A DNA stretch of 64,000 bases from Streptomyces malaysiensis subsp. samsunensis (GTDB taxonomy: Bacteria > Actinomycetota > Actinomycetes > Streptomycetales > Streptomycetaceae): NCBI RefSeq assembly GCF_024519315.1, contig NZ_JANIIC010000010.1, positions 1 to 64,000 on the forward strand. Direction: 5' to 3'. Position numbers and translations under genes: made by a program. Below are positions 1-9,094 of the stretch, piece after piece; position 1 is the first letter of the stretch, and each line of letters starts with the position of its first letter. Below the pieces are notes generated by a model, which was given only the letters and a program-made list of their open reading frames with translations, was not told the DNA's origin and did not search any database.

Positions 1-53
1 CTAGGGTGCGGCCCTCCGGTGCACGGTGGCCAGGGCGACCGTCGCGGTCGTCG

Positions 54-500
54 TCAGGCGGCGATGACCTCGACGCCGACCTTGGCGGCAACCTCGGCGT
101 GCAGACGGACCGAGACCTGGTGCGCGCCCAGGGTCTTGATCGGGGACTGCACCTCGATCCGGCGCTTGTCCACGTCCGGGCCACCCGCGTCCTTGATCGC
201 CGAAGCGATGTCGGCCGGGGTGACGGAGCCGAACAGCCGGCCGGCATCGCCGGCACGGGTCTTCAGCCGGACCTTGACGCCCTCGAGCCGAGCCTTGACC
301 TCATTGGCCTGCTCGATCGTGGCGATCTCGCGGATGCGACGACCGCGGCGGATCTGCTCGACGTCCTTCTCGCCGCCCTTGGTCCAGCGGATCGCCAGAC
401 CACGGGGAACGAGGTAGTTACGGGCGTAACCGTCCTTGACGTCCACGACGTCACCGGCAGTGCCGAGGCCGGAGACCTCGTGGGTGAGGATGATCTTCAT
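54..500 (-). CDS. rplI: 50S ribosomal protein L9
   Basis: L9 binds domain V of 23S rRNA and helps keep the reading frame; it acts in the large ribosomal subunit. The 148-residue length is normal for the family. The N-terminus ([13 protein letters not shown], then [13 protein letters not shown]) is the conserved L9 rRNA-binding domain, followed by the long connecting helix and a C-terminal domain ending VEVIAA. It is the last gene of rpsF-ssb-rpsR-rplI, 18 bp after rpsR. The 53 bases downstream up to the window edge show no gene and no convincing terminator. Confidence 0.98.
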   Translation of the reverse strand: MKIILTHEVSGLGTAGDVVDVKDGYARNYLVPRGLAIRWTKGGEKDVEQIRRGRRIREIATIEQANEVKARLEGVKVRLKTRAGDAGRLFGSVTPADIASAIKDAGGPDVDKRRIEVQSPIKTLGAHQVSVRLHAEVAAKVGVEVIAA

Positions 501-518
501 GACTCGGTCACCCTTCCC

Positions 519-755
519 TTATCGCGCGGTGGAGGTGTAGGGCAGCAGCGCCATCTCACGGCTGTTCTTCACGGCCGTGGCGACGTCACGCTGGTGCTGG
601 GTGCAGTTGCCGGTGACCCGGCGGGCACGGATCTTGCCGCGATCGGAGATGAACTTCCGCAGCAGGTTCGTGTCCTTGTAGTCGACGTAGGAGATCTTCT
701 CCTTGCAGAACACGCAAACCTTCTTCTTAGGCTTGCGAGCAGGCGGCTTCGCCAT
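519..755 (-). CDS. rpsR: 30S ribosomal protein S18, cysteine-containing form
   Basis: S18 pairs with S6 on the small-subunit platform. The 78-residue protein has a basic N-terminus ([12 protein letters not shown]) and the S18 core [13 protein letters not shown]. It keeps CVFC near residues 14-17 plus a later NCTQH, so it looks like the zinc-binding (C+) version. Streptomycetes commonly carry a second, cysteine-free S18 that is Zur-regulated and encoded elsewhere; that is family knowledge, not seen here. The gene sits between ssb and rplI, and the gap to ssb holds two parS sites. Confidence 0.97.
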   Translation of the reverse strand: MAKPPARKPKKKVCVFCKEKISYVDYKDTNLLRKFISDRGKIRARRVTGNCTQHQRDVATAVKNSREMALLPYTSTAR

Positions 756-814
756 TGTCTCTCTCCAGTGTGATCAAGAAGTGTGTGCTGGTCGCCCTGA
801 CCAGACCGCGCGCT

Positions 815-828
815 GTTTCACGTGAAAC
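815..828. other. parS: parS site 1 (ParB-binding palindrome)
   Basis: Exact GTTTCACGTGAAAC, extended to a 16-bp palindrome by flanking T and A (814-829). This is the known Streptomyces parS core bound by ParB, which is encoded in this window. It lies in the rpsR-ssb gap, 22 bp (centre to centre) from a second copy. Confidence 0.95.
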
Positions 829-836
829 AACGCCTC

Positions 837-850
837 GTTTCACGTGAAAC
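837..850. other. parS: parS site 2 (ParB-binding palindrome)
   Basis: Exact GTTTCACGTGAAAC, 22 bp from parS 1, about two helical turns, so both sites should face the same side of the DNA. It is 12 bp downstream of the ssb stop codon. Confidence 0.95.
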
Positions 851-862
851 AACGCCTCGGGT

Positions 863-1444
863 CTAGAAGGGCGGCTCGTCCGAGTAGCCGCCGCCGGAGT
901 TGCCGGAGCCGCCGCCCCAGCCACCACCGCCGCCGCCGCCACCCTGGCCGCCAGCCGGTGCGCTGGTCGCCCACGGGTCGTCGGCCGGTGCGCCGCCGCC
1001 CTGCTGACCGCCGCCGGAGCCACCGCCCCAGCCACCGCCCTGCCCGCCACCGCCGCCATAGCCGCCCTGACCACCGCGACCGGTGGTCTTGGTGACCTTG
1101 GCTGTGGCGTTGCGCAGACTGGCGCCGACCTCGTCGACATCCAGCTCATAGACCGTGCGCTTGATCCCCTCACGGTCCTCGTAGGACCGCTGCTTCAGCC
1201 GGCCCTGCACGATGACGCGCATACCGCGCTGGAGCGACTCGGCCACGTTCTCCGCGGCCTGCCGCCACACCGAGCACGTGAGAAAGAGGCTCTCGCCGTC
1301 CTTCCACTCGTTGGTCTGCCGGTCGAAGGTACGGGGAGTGGACGCGACGCGGAACTTCGCGACCGCCGCACCGGACGGGGTGAAACGCAGCTCGGGGTCG
1401 TCGACGAGATTGCCGACGACCGTGATGACGGTCTCGCCTGCCAT
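863..1444 (-). CDS. ssb: Single-stranded DNA-binding protein
   Basis: SSB coats single-stranded DNA in replication and repair. The 193-residue protein has an N-terminal OB fold (about 1-113; [13 protein letters not shown], then [16 protein letters not shown]), a long glycine-rich disordered linker (about 120-185) and the acidic protein-docking tip ending DEPPF. It lies between rpsF and rpsR as in other actinobacteria, so it should be co-transcribed with ribosomal proteins. The DNA of the linker is repetitive GGN codons, which explains the proline/arginine-rich antisense frames there. Confidence 0.97.
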   Translation of the reverse strand: MAGETVITVVGNLVDDPELRFTPSGAAVAKFRVASTPRTFDRQTNEWKDGESLFLTCSVWRQAAENVAESLQRGMRVIVQGRLKQRSYEDREGIKRTVYELDVDEVGASLRNATAKVTKTTGRGGQGGYGGGGGQGGGWGGGSGGGQQGGGAPADDPWATSAPAGGQGGGGGGGGWGGGSGNSGGGYSDEPPF

Positions 1445-1526
1445 TGGGGGAACCTCTCGGCGGGTACTGCTGGGCTGCTTGCTACTCGTTGCGATACGGC
1501 CCCGATGACCGCTGAACGCTTACGCG

Positions 1527-1817
1527 TCAGTGGGTCTCGGGACGGAGGACCTTGGTCCGGAGGACCGACTCATTCAGGTTCAGCTGGCGGTCGAGCTCCT
1601 TGACGACCGCAGGCTCGGCCTGAAGGTCGATGACCGAGTAGATGCCCTCGGGCTTCTTCTTGATCTCATACGAGAGACGACGACGGCCCCAGGTGTCGAC
1701 CTTCTCGACCTTGCCATCGCCCTCACGGACAACGGAAAGGAAGTTCTCGATCAGCGGGGAGACAGCGCGCTCCTCGAGATCGGGGTCGAGGATGACCATC
1801 ACCTCGTAGTGACGCAT
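1527..1817 (-). CDS. rpsF: 30S ribosomal protein S6
   Basis: S6 partners S18 in the small subunit. The start at 1817 gives 96 residues beginning [17 protein letters not shown], the typical S6 N-terminus, with the core [20 protein letters not shown] longer frame reaches 1925, but the start chosen has a very strong AAAGGAGGTGG ribosome-binding site just upstream and fits the family length. First gene of the rpsF-ssb-rpsR-rplI operon; its promoter should lie in 1818-2046. Confidence 0.97.
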   Translation of the reverse strand: MRHYEVMVILDPDLEERAVSPLIENFLSVVREGDGKVEKVDTWGRRRLSYEIKKKPEGIYSVIDLQAEPAVVKELDRQLNLNESVLRTKVLRPETH

Positions 1818-2046
1818 GTGGAACCCACCTCCTTTGGACTCAGCGGCCACGGTCGATCCGTGGCAGGAGGGTCGTGATGCGTATCCGCTTCGGCGTCCGT
1901 ACAGACACCACCGCGGACGGTACACAGTACCCGGCTACGGCCGCCCGCTTGAAATCCGGGCGTCTTAGCCCGCAATCTGTACACATCGGGTGTGAGCGGC
2001 ATTACAGTTCGCCGCCTTGCTCTATGTGCCTACCTGGAGGTGGCCC

Positions 2047-2364
2047 ATGGCACAGGCAGCACGACCCCATCACGGCTTGCTCTCCTTCCTGGACACCGAT
2101 GGCAAGCCGCATCCCGTTCAGAACGCCTTCGCCGTGACCACGCTGGTGATCGGGGCGATCGCCTTCATCACGGCGCATTTCACCCAGCTCCACCTGGTCA
2201 GCTCCTGGACCGGGCTCGTCGGGATGCTCACCGGCGCCTGGGGCCAGCTGATCTCCGCGACCACCGGCGAGCGGTTCGTGCTGATCATCGGGCTCGGTGC
2301 CTCGGCGGTCGGCTTCTACCTCGGTATGGCACACGGAGGGCTCTTCGGCGGCGTGCTGGGCTGA
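2047..2364 (+). CDS. Small conserved membrane protein
   Basis: A 105-residue protein of unknown function, divergent from rpsF. The start MAQAARPHHG at 2047 is preceded by GGAGGTGGCCC; an upstream in-frame ATG at 2017 lacks this. Three hydrophobic segments are visible (near FAVTTLVIGAIAFITAHF, WTGLVGMLTGAW and FVLIIGLGASAVGFYLGM) with a glycine-rich end. It resembles small integral membrane proteins found next to rpsF in streptomycetes. No catalytic motif is visible. Confidence 0.85.
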   Translation: MAQAARPHHGLLSFLDTDGKPHPVQNAFAVTTLVIGAIAFITAHFTQLHLVSSWTGLVGMLTGAWGQLISATTGERFVLIIGLGASAVGFYLGMAHGGLFGGVLG

Positions 2365-2480
2365 GCCCGCCAGGGCCCGGTTGCCCCAGGCCCGAACGGG
2401 GCGCGTCCCGGTCGCAGTAGGCTTCGGCGCGAGAGCCGGAGCCCCGACCCTGGGGACAAACCTGCCGAGGAGCGCCCCAC

Positions 2481-3599
2481 ATGAGCCTGACCCTGAGGAC
2501 GATCAGCCGAGAGCAGCATCTGGCGTACATCCAGAGCCTGCCGGCGGCCAGCCACATGCAGGTCCCGGCATGGGCCGACGTCAAGTCGGAGTGGCGCTCG
2601 GAGAGCCTCGGCTGGTTCGACACCACGGGTCAGCTCGTCGGCGCCGGTCTCGTCCTCTACCGTCAGCTGCCCAAGATCAAGCGCTATCTCGCCTATCTCC
2701 CCGAGGGCCCGGTCATCAACTGGTACGCGCCCAACCTGGAGGACTGGCTGCGTCCGATGCTCGCGCATCTGAAGCAGCAGGGCGCGTTCTCCGTGAAGAT
2801 GGGCCCGCCGGTCATCATCCGCCGCTGGGATGCCAACGCGATCAAGTCCGGCATCCAGAGCCCCGACGTCAAGCGGCTGCGCGATGTGGAGGCCACCTTC
2901 ATCGAGCCGCGCGCCTTCGAGGTCGCCGAGCGGCTGCGGCGCATGGGCTGGCAGCAGGGCGAGGACGGCGGGGCCGGCTTCGGTGACGTCCAGCCGCGGT
3001 ACGTCTTCCAGGTGCCGCTGGAGAACCGCTCCCTGGAAGATGTCCACAAGAGCTTCAACCAGCTGTGGCGCCGCAACATCAAGAAGGCCGAGAAGGCCGG
3101 TGTCGAGGTCGTCCAGGGCGGCTACGAGCATCTGCCCGAGTGGCAGCGGCTCTACGAGATCACCGCGGAGCGCGACCACTTCCGGCCCCGCCCGCTCAGC
3201 TACTTCCAGCGCATGTGGACGGCCCTCAACACCGAGGACCCCAACCGGATGCGGCTGTACTTCGCGATGCACGAGAACGAGGCCGTGGCCGCCGCGACGA
3301 TGCTGATCGTCGGCGGCCATGTCTGGTACTCCTACGGCGCCTCCGCCAACCACAAACGCGAGGTCCGGCCCTCGAACGCGATGCAGTGGCGGATGCTCCG
3401 CGACGCCTACGCGCTGGGCGCGACCGTCTACGACCTGCGCGGCATCAGCGACTCCCTCGATGAGACAGATCATCTCTTCGGCCTGATCCAGTTCAAGGTG
3501 GGCACCGGCGGGCAGGCTGCCGAATACCTCGGCGAGTGGGACTTCCCGCTCAACAAGCTCCTGCACAAGGCGCTCGACATCTACATGTCGCGCCGCTGA
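2481..3599 (+). CDS. femX: FemX-like aminoacyl transferase (peptidoglycan cross-bridge)
   Basis: FemABX enzymes use aminoacyl-tRNA to add the first bridge amino acid to lipid II at the inner membrane face; Streptomyces peptidoglycan has a glycine bridge, so a glycyl-transferring FemX role is likely. The 372-residue length and two-lobed acetyltransferase-like layout fit. Visible motifs are LAYLPEGPVINWYAPN, a central FNQLWRRNIKKAEKAGVEV and YSYGASANHKREVRPSNA near the C-terminus followed by YDLRGISD. The start has a GAGGAG site 9 bp upstream. The racemase-like gene 66 bp downstream is probably co-transcribed. Confidence 0.9.
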   Translation: MSLTLRTISREQHLAYIQSLPAASHMQVPAWADVKSEWRSESLGWFDTTGQLVGAGLVLYRQLPKIKRYLAYLPEGPVINWYAPNLEDWLRPMLAHLKQQGAFSVKMGPPVIIRRWDANAIKSGIQSPDVKRLRDVEATFIEPRAFEVAERLRRMGWQQGEDGGAGFGDVQPRYVFQVPLENRSLEDVHKSFNQLWRRNIKKAEKAGVEVVQGGYEHLPEWQRLYEITAERDHFRPRPLSYFQRMWTALNTEDPNRMRLYFAMHENEAVAAATMLIVGGHVWYSYGASANHKREVRPSNAMQWRMLRDAYALGATVYDLRGISDSLDETDHLFGLIQFKVGTGGQAAEYLGEWDFPLNKLLHKALDIYMSRR

Positions 3600-3665
3600 C
3601 CTCGATTCGCTGTTTCCCATATCTCCAATACACCGCGGCTACGAGAAAGGTTCCGGGACCGGTCA

Positions 3666-4697
3666 ATGGCGCTCACCCTCTACGTCGACACCGCGCGCTG
3701 GCGGGCGCACCAGCAGATGGTGATCCAGCAGTTCCCAGGGATAGTCCCGGTCTGCAAAGGCAACGGCTACGGCTTCGGCCATGAACGGCTGGCCGAGGAA
3801 GCGGCCCGCATCGGCAGCGACATCCTCGCCGTCGGGACCACGTACGAGGCCGCCCGGATGAAGGACTTCTTCAGTGGTGACCTGCTCGTGCTCACCCCCT
3901 TCCGCCGCGGCGAGGAACCGGTACCGCTGCCCGACCGGGTGATCCGCTCGGTCTCGTCGGTCGACGGCGTCTACGGCCTGGTGAACGCGCGTGTGGTCAT
4001 CGAGGTCATGAGCAGCATGAAGCGGCACGGCATCACCGAGCAGGACCTGCCCAAGCTGCACGCCGCGATAGAGAACGTCCGGCTGGAAGGCTTCGCCATC
4101 CACCTCCCGCTCGACCGCACCGACGGCCTGGACGCGGTCGAGGAGGTCATCGGCTGGATGGACCGGCTGCGGGCGGCGCGGCTGCCGCTGCACACCATGT
4201 TCGTCAGCCACCTCAAGGCCGAGGAACTGGCCCGGCTACAGCAGCAGTTCCCGCAGACCCGCTTCCGGGCGCGCATCGGCACCCGGCTGTGGCTGGGCGA
4301 CCACGATTCGACGGAGTACCGGGGCTCGGTGCTCGACGTCACCCGCGTCGCGAAGGGCGACCGCTTCGGCTACCGCCAGCAGAAGGCCGCCTCCGACGGC
4401 TATCTGGTCGTCGTGGCCGGCGGCACCTCCCACGGCGTCGGGCTGGAGGCGCCCAAGGCGCTGCACGGGATGATGCCCCGTGCCAAGGGGGTCGCCCGCG
4501 CCGGTCTCGCGACCGTCAACCGCAACCTCTCGCCGTTCGTATGGGCGGGCAAGCAGCGGTGGTTCGCCGAGCCGCCGCATATGCAGGTGTCCATCCTGTT
4601 CGTGCCCACCGAGGTCCCGGCGCCCCAGGTGGGGGACGAACTGGTGGCGCATCTGCGGCACACCACGACGCAGTTCGACCGGCTGCTCGACCGCTGA
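3666..4697 (+). CDS. Alanine racemase-fold (fold type III) PLP protein, divergent
   Basis: The N-terminal part matches the PLP-binding barrel of alanine racemases: VCKGNGYGFGH near residues 28-38 corresponds to the PLP-lysine segment normally written VVKADAYGHG. The protein has 343 residues, somewhat shorter than a full alanine racemase. The C-terminal half lacks an obvious GYADGY-type segment carrying the second catalytic tyrosine; it has GYRQQKAASDGYLVVVAGG instead. The gene follows femX closely, which suggests a role in peptidoglycan precursor or bridge chemistry, but whether it racemises alanine, another amino acid or nothing is not shown. The canonical alr gene is presumably elsewhere. 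Confidence 0.8.
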   Translation: MALTLYVDTARWRAHQQMVIQQFPGIVPVCKGNGYGFGHERLAEEAARIGSDILAVGTTYEAARMKDFFSGDLLVLTPFRRGEEPVPLPDRVIRSVSSVDGVYGLVNARVVIEVMSSMKRHGITEQDLPKLHAAIENVRLEGFAIHLPLDRTDGLDAVEEVIGWMDRLRAARLPLHTMFVSHLKAEELARLQQQFPQTRFRARIGTRLWLGDHDSTEYRGSVLDVTRVAKGDRFGYRQQKAASDGYLVVVAGGTSHGVGLEAPKALHGMMPRAKGVARAGLATVNRNLSPFVWAGKQRWFAEPPHMQVSILFVPTEVPAPQVGDELVAHLRHTTTQFDRLLDR

Positions 4698-4731
4698 GTC
4701 CGCACCACCGGGAGGAGCTCCCGTCCGGAGC

Positions 4732-6225
4732 TCACTCCCGGTGGACGCCCCAGTCCACCAGCGCCGCGCCCTCGTACCGGGAAGCACGCCGCGCCTCCCC
4801 CAGCACGAACGCGTCCGGGGCCCGGTCCAGCACGCCTCCCCCTGGGTCGTCGGAACCGTCCTGGCGCACCGGGTCCCGCTCCGGCACCAGCGCGTCCCGG
4901 ACGATCAGGGCGCACAGATAGAGCGTCCCCAGCAGATGCACGGCGATCGCCAGCTGATAGCCCTCGGCGGGCAGCCCCCGGTGCTGGTCGCCGCTGCCCG
5001 TGTACGCGAGGTACATCCAGATCCCGAGGAAGTACATGACCTCGCACGCCTGCCAGACCAGGAAGTCCCGCCAGCGCGGTCGGGCCAGGGCCGCCAGCGG
5101 GATCAGCCACAGCACGTACTGCGGTGAGTACACCTTGTTGGTGAGCACGAACGCCGCGACGATCAGGAAGCTCAGCTGGGCCAGGCGCGGACGGCGCGGG
5201 GCGCACAGGGCGAGCGCCGCCACTCCGACGCAGGCCAGGACCATCAGGACGGTCCCGTAGGTGTTGACATCCTCCAGGGGGTTCCCGGTGCGCTGCGAGA
5301 TGATCAGCCACAGGGAGCCGAAGTCGACGGGGCGCTCCTGGCTGAAGGTGTAGAAGGTCTTCCACCCGTCGCGGATGTGCAGACCGCCCTGCGTGGAGAC
5401 CATCACGGGGAGGTTCACCACGAGCCAGGCGGCCAAGGCGCCGCCCGCCGCCGTCCAGAAGGCCCGCAGCCGTCCCGCGCGGAGGCAGAGCAACAGCAGC
5501 GGGCCGAGCAGCAGCCCGGGGTAGAGCTTCGCGGCGGTCGCGAGCCCCAGCAGCACACCGGCGGCCAATGGGCGGCTGCGGGACCACATGAGCAGGGCGG
5601 CGGCCGTAAGGGCGACGGCGAACAGGTCCCAGTTGATGGTGGCCGTGAGCGCGAAGGCGGGGGCCAGGGCGACCAGCAGCGCGTCCCAGGGGCGGCGGCG
5701 GTGCGTACGGGCCACACAGACCGCGATCACCGCGGTGCAGACCATCAGCATGCCCGCGTTGACCAGCCAGTAGATCTGCTCACGGTCCTGGATGGAGCCG
5801 CCGTGCGGGGTCATCCAGGAGGCGACCTCCATGAAAAGGCCGGTGAGGACCGGGTACTCCAGGTACTGCATCCCGCCCGAGACGCTGTCCGGTATGCGGT
5901 CGAAGTACGGGACGAGGTCGATGGCGAAGCCGCGGCCGTTGTAGAGGTGCGGTATGTCGGAGTAGCAGGCGTGGGTGTACTGGGCGGTGGCGCCGTAGAA
6001 CCAGCCGCCGTCGTAGCACGGCAGCTTCTGCGCCATGCCCAGGGCGAACATGCCGATGGCGACGATCGCCACGATCCGCACCGGGGTCCACCAGCCCGTG
6101 CCGAGCAGGGCCCGGCGCCCGGCCGGCCCACCGATCAGCTCGCTGCCGGCCGCGGCCACCGGGTCCTCGGAGGTCGGCCTGACGGGCTGGGCCTGTGGGT
6201 CCTCGCGCACGCTCATGGCCTCCAT
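4732..6225 (-). CDS. GT87-like polytopic membrane glycosyltransferase
   Basis: An integral membrane protein of 497 residues with about ten hydrophobic segments and cytosolic ends. It looks like the GT87/DUF2029 group of polyprenyl-phosphate-mannose-dependent transferases: an extracytoplasmic loop after the first helix (YDGGWFYGATAQYTHACYSDIPHLYNGRG), LEYPVLTGLFM and ATAAKLYPGLLLGPLLLL are typical. ATG at 6225 and ATG at 6216 are both possible starts; neither has an ideally spaced ribosome-binding site. It converges with the racemase-like gene and is co-directional with the PBP gene upstream. The acceptor is unknown; envelope glycans are likely. Confidence 0.82.
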   Translation of the reverse strand: MEAMSVREDPQAQPVRPTSEDPVAAAGSELIGGPAGRRALLGTGWWTPVRIVAIVAIGMFALGMAQKLPCYDGGWFYGATAQYTHACYSDIPHLYNGRGFAIDLVPYFDRIPDSVSGGMQYLEYPVLTGLFMEVASWMTPHGGSIQDREQIYWLVNAGMLMVCTAVIAVCVARTHRRRPWDALLVALAPAFALTATINWDLFAVALTAAALLMWSRSRPLAAGVLLGLATAAKLYPGLLLGPLLLLCLRAGRLRAFWTAAGGALAAWLVVNLPVMVSTQGGLHIRDGWKTFYTFSQERPVDFGSLWLIISQRTGNPLEDVNTYGTVLMVLACVGVAALALCAPRRPRLAQLSFLIVAAFVLTNKVYSPQYVLWLIPLAALARPRWRDFLVWQACEVMYFLGIWMYLAYTGSGDQHRGLPAEGYQLAIAVHLLGTLYLCALIVRDALVPERDPVRQDGSDDPGGGVLDRAPDAFVLGEARRASRYEGAALVDWGVHRE

Positions 6226-6433
6226 CCTGCCGTACGAGCCTCACGGGAGGAGTCAGGACCGCCCCAGCGGCCGCTGAGCGCGCCGCGGACGCCTGGGTGG
6301 GCTCCCCGGGCGGGGAGTGGTGTGCGAGAGGCGCAGAGGGCCGTCCAGGGCCTGGAACGGCGTCGGCCGCGCCGGAGCGGTATTCGCTCCGGCGCGGCCG
6401 GCGAGTGGTGAACGGATCGTACGGGGCTGCGGG

Positions 6434-9094
6434 CTAGTCCTTCTTGCGGCCCGATGGGCCGCCGAATATGCCACCGGAACCGCCGGGCGGCTCCGTGGTC
6501 GGCGACGAGGTCGGATCGCCCGGACCGCCGTTCCCGCCTCCGTTCTGGCCGCCGTTGCCGTTGCCGCCGTTGTCCTGGCAGTCGAGGTCCAGCGGGTCAC
6601 AGGTGTCCGTCGGGCTGGGGCTGTCGGACGGCGACTCCGAGGGCGATTCCGACGGGGACTCCGAGGGGGACTCCGACGGGGACTCCGACGGCTTGTCCGT
6701 CGTCGGGGTCGGGCTCGGGCTCGCGCCGTCGCCGAAGACCTTCTCGCCGAGCGGAGTGGCCGCGGGGAAGTTCTTGACCGGCACACCCTCCAGGGCACCG
6801 CGCATGTAGTCGGCCCAGATCTGCGCCGGGAACGACGCACCGTGGATGGTCTCCTGACCGCCCACGCCGCGCATGGACAGGAACTTCTGGCTCTTGGCCT
6901 GGTCGTCCACCCGCCACATGCCGATCGCGGTGGACAGCTGCGGGGTGTAGCCGGAGAACCAGGCCGACTTGTTCTCGTCGGTGGTTCCGGTCTTGCCCGC
7001 GACCGGACGGCCGATCTTCGCCGAGGTGCCGGTGCCGTGCTGGACCACGTTCTCCAGGACGTCGGTGACGTTGTTCGCCACGTTCGAGTCGAACGCCCGC
7101 TTGAGCTCGGCGTCCTGCTTGTGGTCGTAGACGGGGCCGTTCTTGTCCTCGACCCGCTCCACCGAGTACGGATCGGCCTGCTGACCGCTGGCCGCGAAGG
7201 TGGCGTACGCCCCGGCGAGCCGGATGGCGCTGGGCGCGGAGGTGCCGAGCGAGAACGTCGGGGTGATCGAGGCCAGTTGCTCCTTGCTGAGGCCGGCCGC
7301 CAGGGCCGCGTCCCGCACCTTGTCGGTGCCGACGTCCATGCCCAGCTGGATGAACGGGGTGTTCACCGAGAACTGCATGGCGGTGCGCAGGCTGATCGGG
7401 CCCTTGTCCTCGTCACCGTCGTTCCTCTGGTGCCACTCCTTGCCGTCCTTGTCGTGCCAGACATTGCCGTCGTAGTCCCGCAGGGTCACCTTGTTGTCGC
7501 CGTTGTAGACACTGTTCGGCGCGACCAGGGTCCGCTCGGAGTCGGGTTGCTCCCGTGGTCCCTTCGGATCGCGGGCGCCATTGGTCATCGCGGCGGCCAG
7601 CACGAAGGGCTTGAAGGTCGAGCCCACCTGGACACCGGTGTAGTCGGCGTTGTTGCGGTAGTGCTCCAGCGCGTTCTTGCCGCCGTAGATGGCCACGATC
7701 TTGCCCGTCTTGGGCTCCACCGAGGCGCCGCCGAACTGGACGTACTTGTCCACCTCGCGCTGTTTCGGCTTGATGCTCTCCTTGGAGACCTTCTCGACCG
7801 CCCGGGTCAGCTCGCTGATCTTCTTCCGGTCGAAGGTGGTGTGGATCTGATAGCCGCCCTTGTCCAGCTGGGACTTGCTGATATTGGAGTTGGCGATGAT
7901 GTAGTTGTCGGCGAGGTCCGTGAGGTAGCCGATCTGGCCCTGCTTGTTGGTGGCCACCTTGGGGTCCTGCGGCATCGGGAACCCCTTGCCGATCCACTCC
8001 TGGGCCTCGGTCCCGGGCATCCTGCGCACCGCGGCCTCACGCTTGAGGATCCACTCCCAGCGGCCCTTGGCCCGCTTGGTGTTGGCCTCCTTGGTGGCCG
8101 TGGCGCCGTAGCCACCATTGGGGTCGTAGAGGTTCGGGCCATTGAGCGTCGAGGCCAGGAAGGCGCTCTGGCTCGGCGTCAGGTCCTCGCAGTCCCGGTC
8201 GTAGTACGCACGGGCCGCCGCCTGGCAGCCATAGGCCCCGCGTCCGTAGTACGCGGTGTTGAGATACCCCGCGAGGATGTCGTCTTTGTCCATCTTGATT
8301 CCGACCTTGACGGAGATGAACAGTTCCTTGACCTTACGGGTGACGGTCTGCGACTGATCCAGGTAGGTGTTCTTCACGAACTGCTGGGTGATGGTCGAAC
8401 CACTCTGGGTCGCCCCACCCTTCGCCATGTTGACGACCGCGCGGGCGATACCCATCGGGTCGACGCCGTTGTCGTCGTAGAAGCTGGCGTTCTCCGCGGA
8501 GATCACCGCGTTCTGCATGGACTTGGGGATCTTGCTGAGGGGGACGATCTGACGGTTGAGGTCACCACCGCCGGAGACCACCATCTGCTTGCCGTCCCCC
8601 CAGTAGTAGACGTTCTTCTGGGTCTGGGACGCGGCCTGGGCGGTCGGTACCTCCACCAGCAACAGTCCTATGCCGACGGCGCCGAGAAGTACCGCGAAGA
8701 AGAAGATGAAGGTGCCCGTCACCAGCCTCCAGGACGGGACCCAGCGCCGGAAACCCGACCTGCCCCCGCGCGGGTAGTCGATGAAGCGCTTCTTACCGGG
8801 GTCCCCATCGCCCCCCGAGCCACGTCGGCCACCACCACCTCCCCGGCGGCCGCCACCGCCGTGGCCAGGGCCTGGATCGGATACTCGTCTACGGCCACCG
8901 CCCCGTTGGGCGGCACGCCGGGCCGCCGCCCGGCCGCCGTAAGGACGCTCTTCCCCCTGCGGGGCGGCGCCGGAGCCGGCTGCGGCGTTGTGCGTCGGTG
9001 CTGCGCGGCGGCCGGACGGCTGCTGTCCGGCTCGCCGGGCCGCTGCTCGTCCGCCGCCTTGGGGCTGTGGCGGCTTGCGACGGTGCTCGCTCAT
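6434..9094 (-). CDS. Bifunctional class A penicillin-binding protein
   Basis: This enzyme polymerises lipid II (transglycosylase) and cross-links stem peptides (transpeptidase) outside the membrane. Order of parts in 886 residues: a basic Gly/Arg/Gln-rich cytosolic tail, one membrane helix (about 123-148, TFIFFFAVLLGAVGIGLLLV), a GT51 domain with SAENASFYDDNG and GGSTITQQFVKN, then a transpeptidase with GSTFKPF (near 490), SVNTPF and GKTGTT. The C-terminus is a low-complexity SESPSESPS repeat followed by glycine/asparagine-rich sequence. The start at 9094 (MSEHRRKPPQPQ) has GAGGAG upstream; an open frame to 9199 is not supported. Confidence 0.95.
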   Translation of the reverse strand: MSEHRRKPPQPQGGGRAAARRAGQQPSGRRAAPTHNAAAGSGAAPQGEERPYGGRAAARRAAQRGGGRRRVSDPGPGHGGGGRRGGGGGRRGSGGDGDPGKKRFIDYPRGGRSGFRRWVPSWRLVTGTFIFFFAVLLGAVGIGLLLVEVPTAQAASQTQKNVYYWGDGKQMVVSGGGDLNRQIVPLSKIPKSMQNAVISAENASFYDDNGVDPMGIARAVVNMAKGGATQSGSTITQQFVKNTYLDQSQTVTRKVKELFISVKVGIKMDKDDILAGYLNTAYYGRGAYGCQAAARAYYDRDCEDLTPSQSAFLASTLNGPNLYDPNGGYGATATKEANTKRAKGRWEWILKREAAVRRMPGTEAQEWIGKGFPMPQDPKVATNKQGQIGYLTDLADNYIIANSNISKSQLDKGGYQIHTTFDRKKISELTRAVEKVSKESIKPKQREVDKYVQFGGASVEPKTGKIVAIYGGKNALEHYRNNADYTGVQVGSTFKPFVLAAAMTNGARDPKGPREQPDSERTLVAPNSVYNGDNKVTLRDYDGNVWHDKDGKEWHQRNDGDEDKGPISLRTAMQFSVNTPFIQLGMDVGTDKVRDAALAAGLSKEQLASITPTFSLGTSAPSAIRLAGAYATFAASGQQADPYSVERVEDKNGPVYDHKQDAELKRAFDSNVANNVTDVLENVVQHGTGTSAKIGRPVAGKTGTTDENKSAWFSGYTPQLSTAIGMWRVDDQAKSQKFLSMRGVGGQETIHGASFPAQIWADYMRGALEGVPVKNFPAATPLGEKVFGDGASPSPTPTTDKPSESPSESPSESPSESPSESPSDSPSPTDTCDPLDLDCQDNGGNGNGGQNGGGNGGPGDPTSSPTTEPPGGSGGIFGGPSGRKKD
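6625..6696 (-). repeat. Short tandem repeat encoding SESP units in PBP tail
   Basis: A run of 12-bp units (GACTCCGAYGGG-like on the plus strand) encodes consecutive Ser-Glu-Ser-Pro units in the external tail of the PBP. It is a coding low-complexity repeat, prone to length change; boundaries are approximate. Confidence 0.75.

Noticed and set aside
2316..3620. Minus-strand frame opposite femX
   Set aside because: No ribosome-binding site or domain; femX is complete on the other strand.
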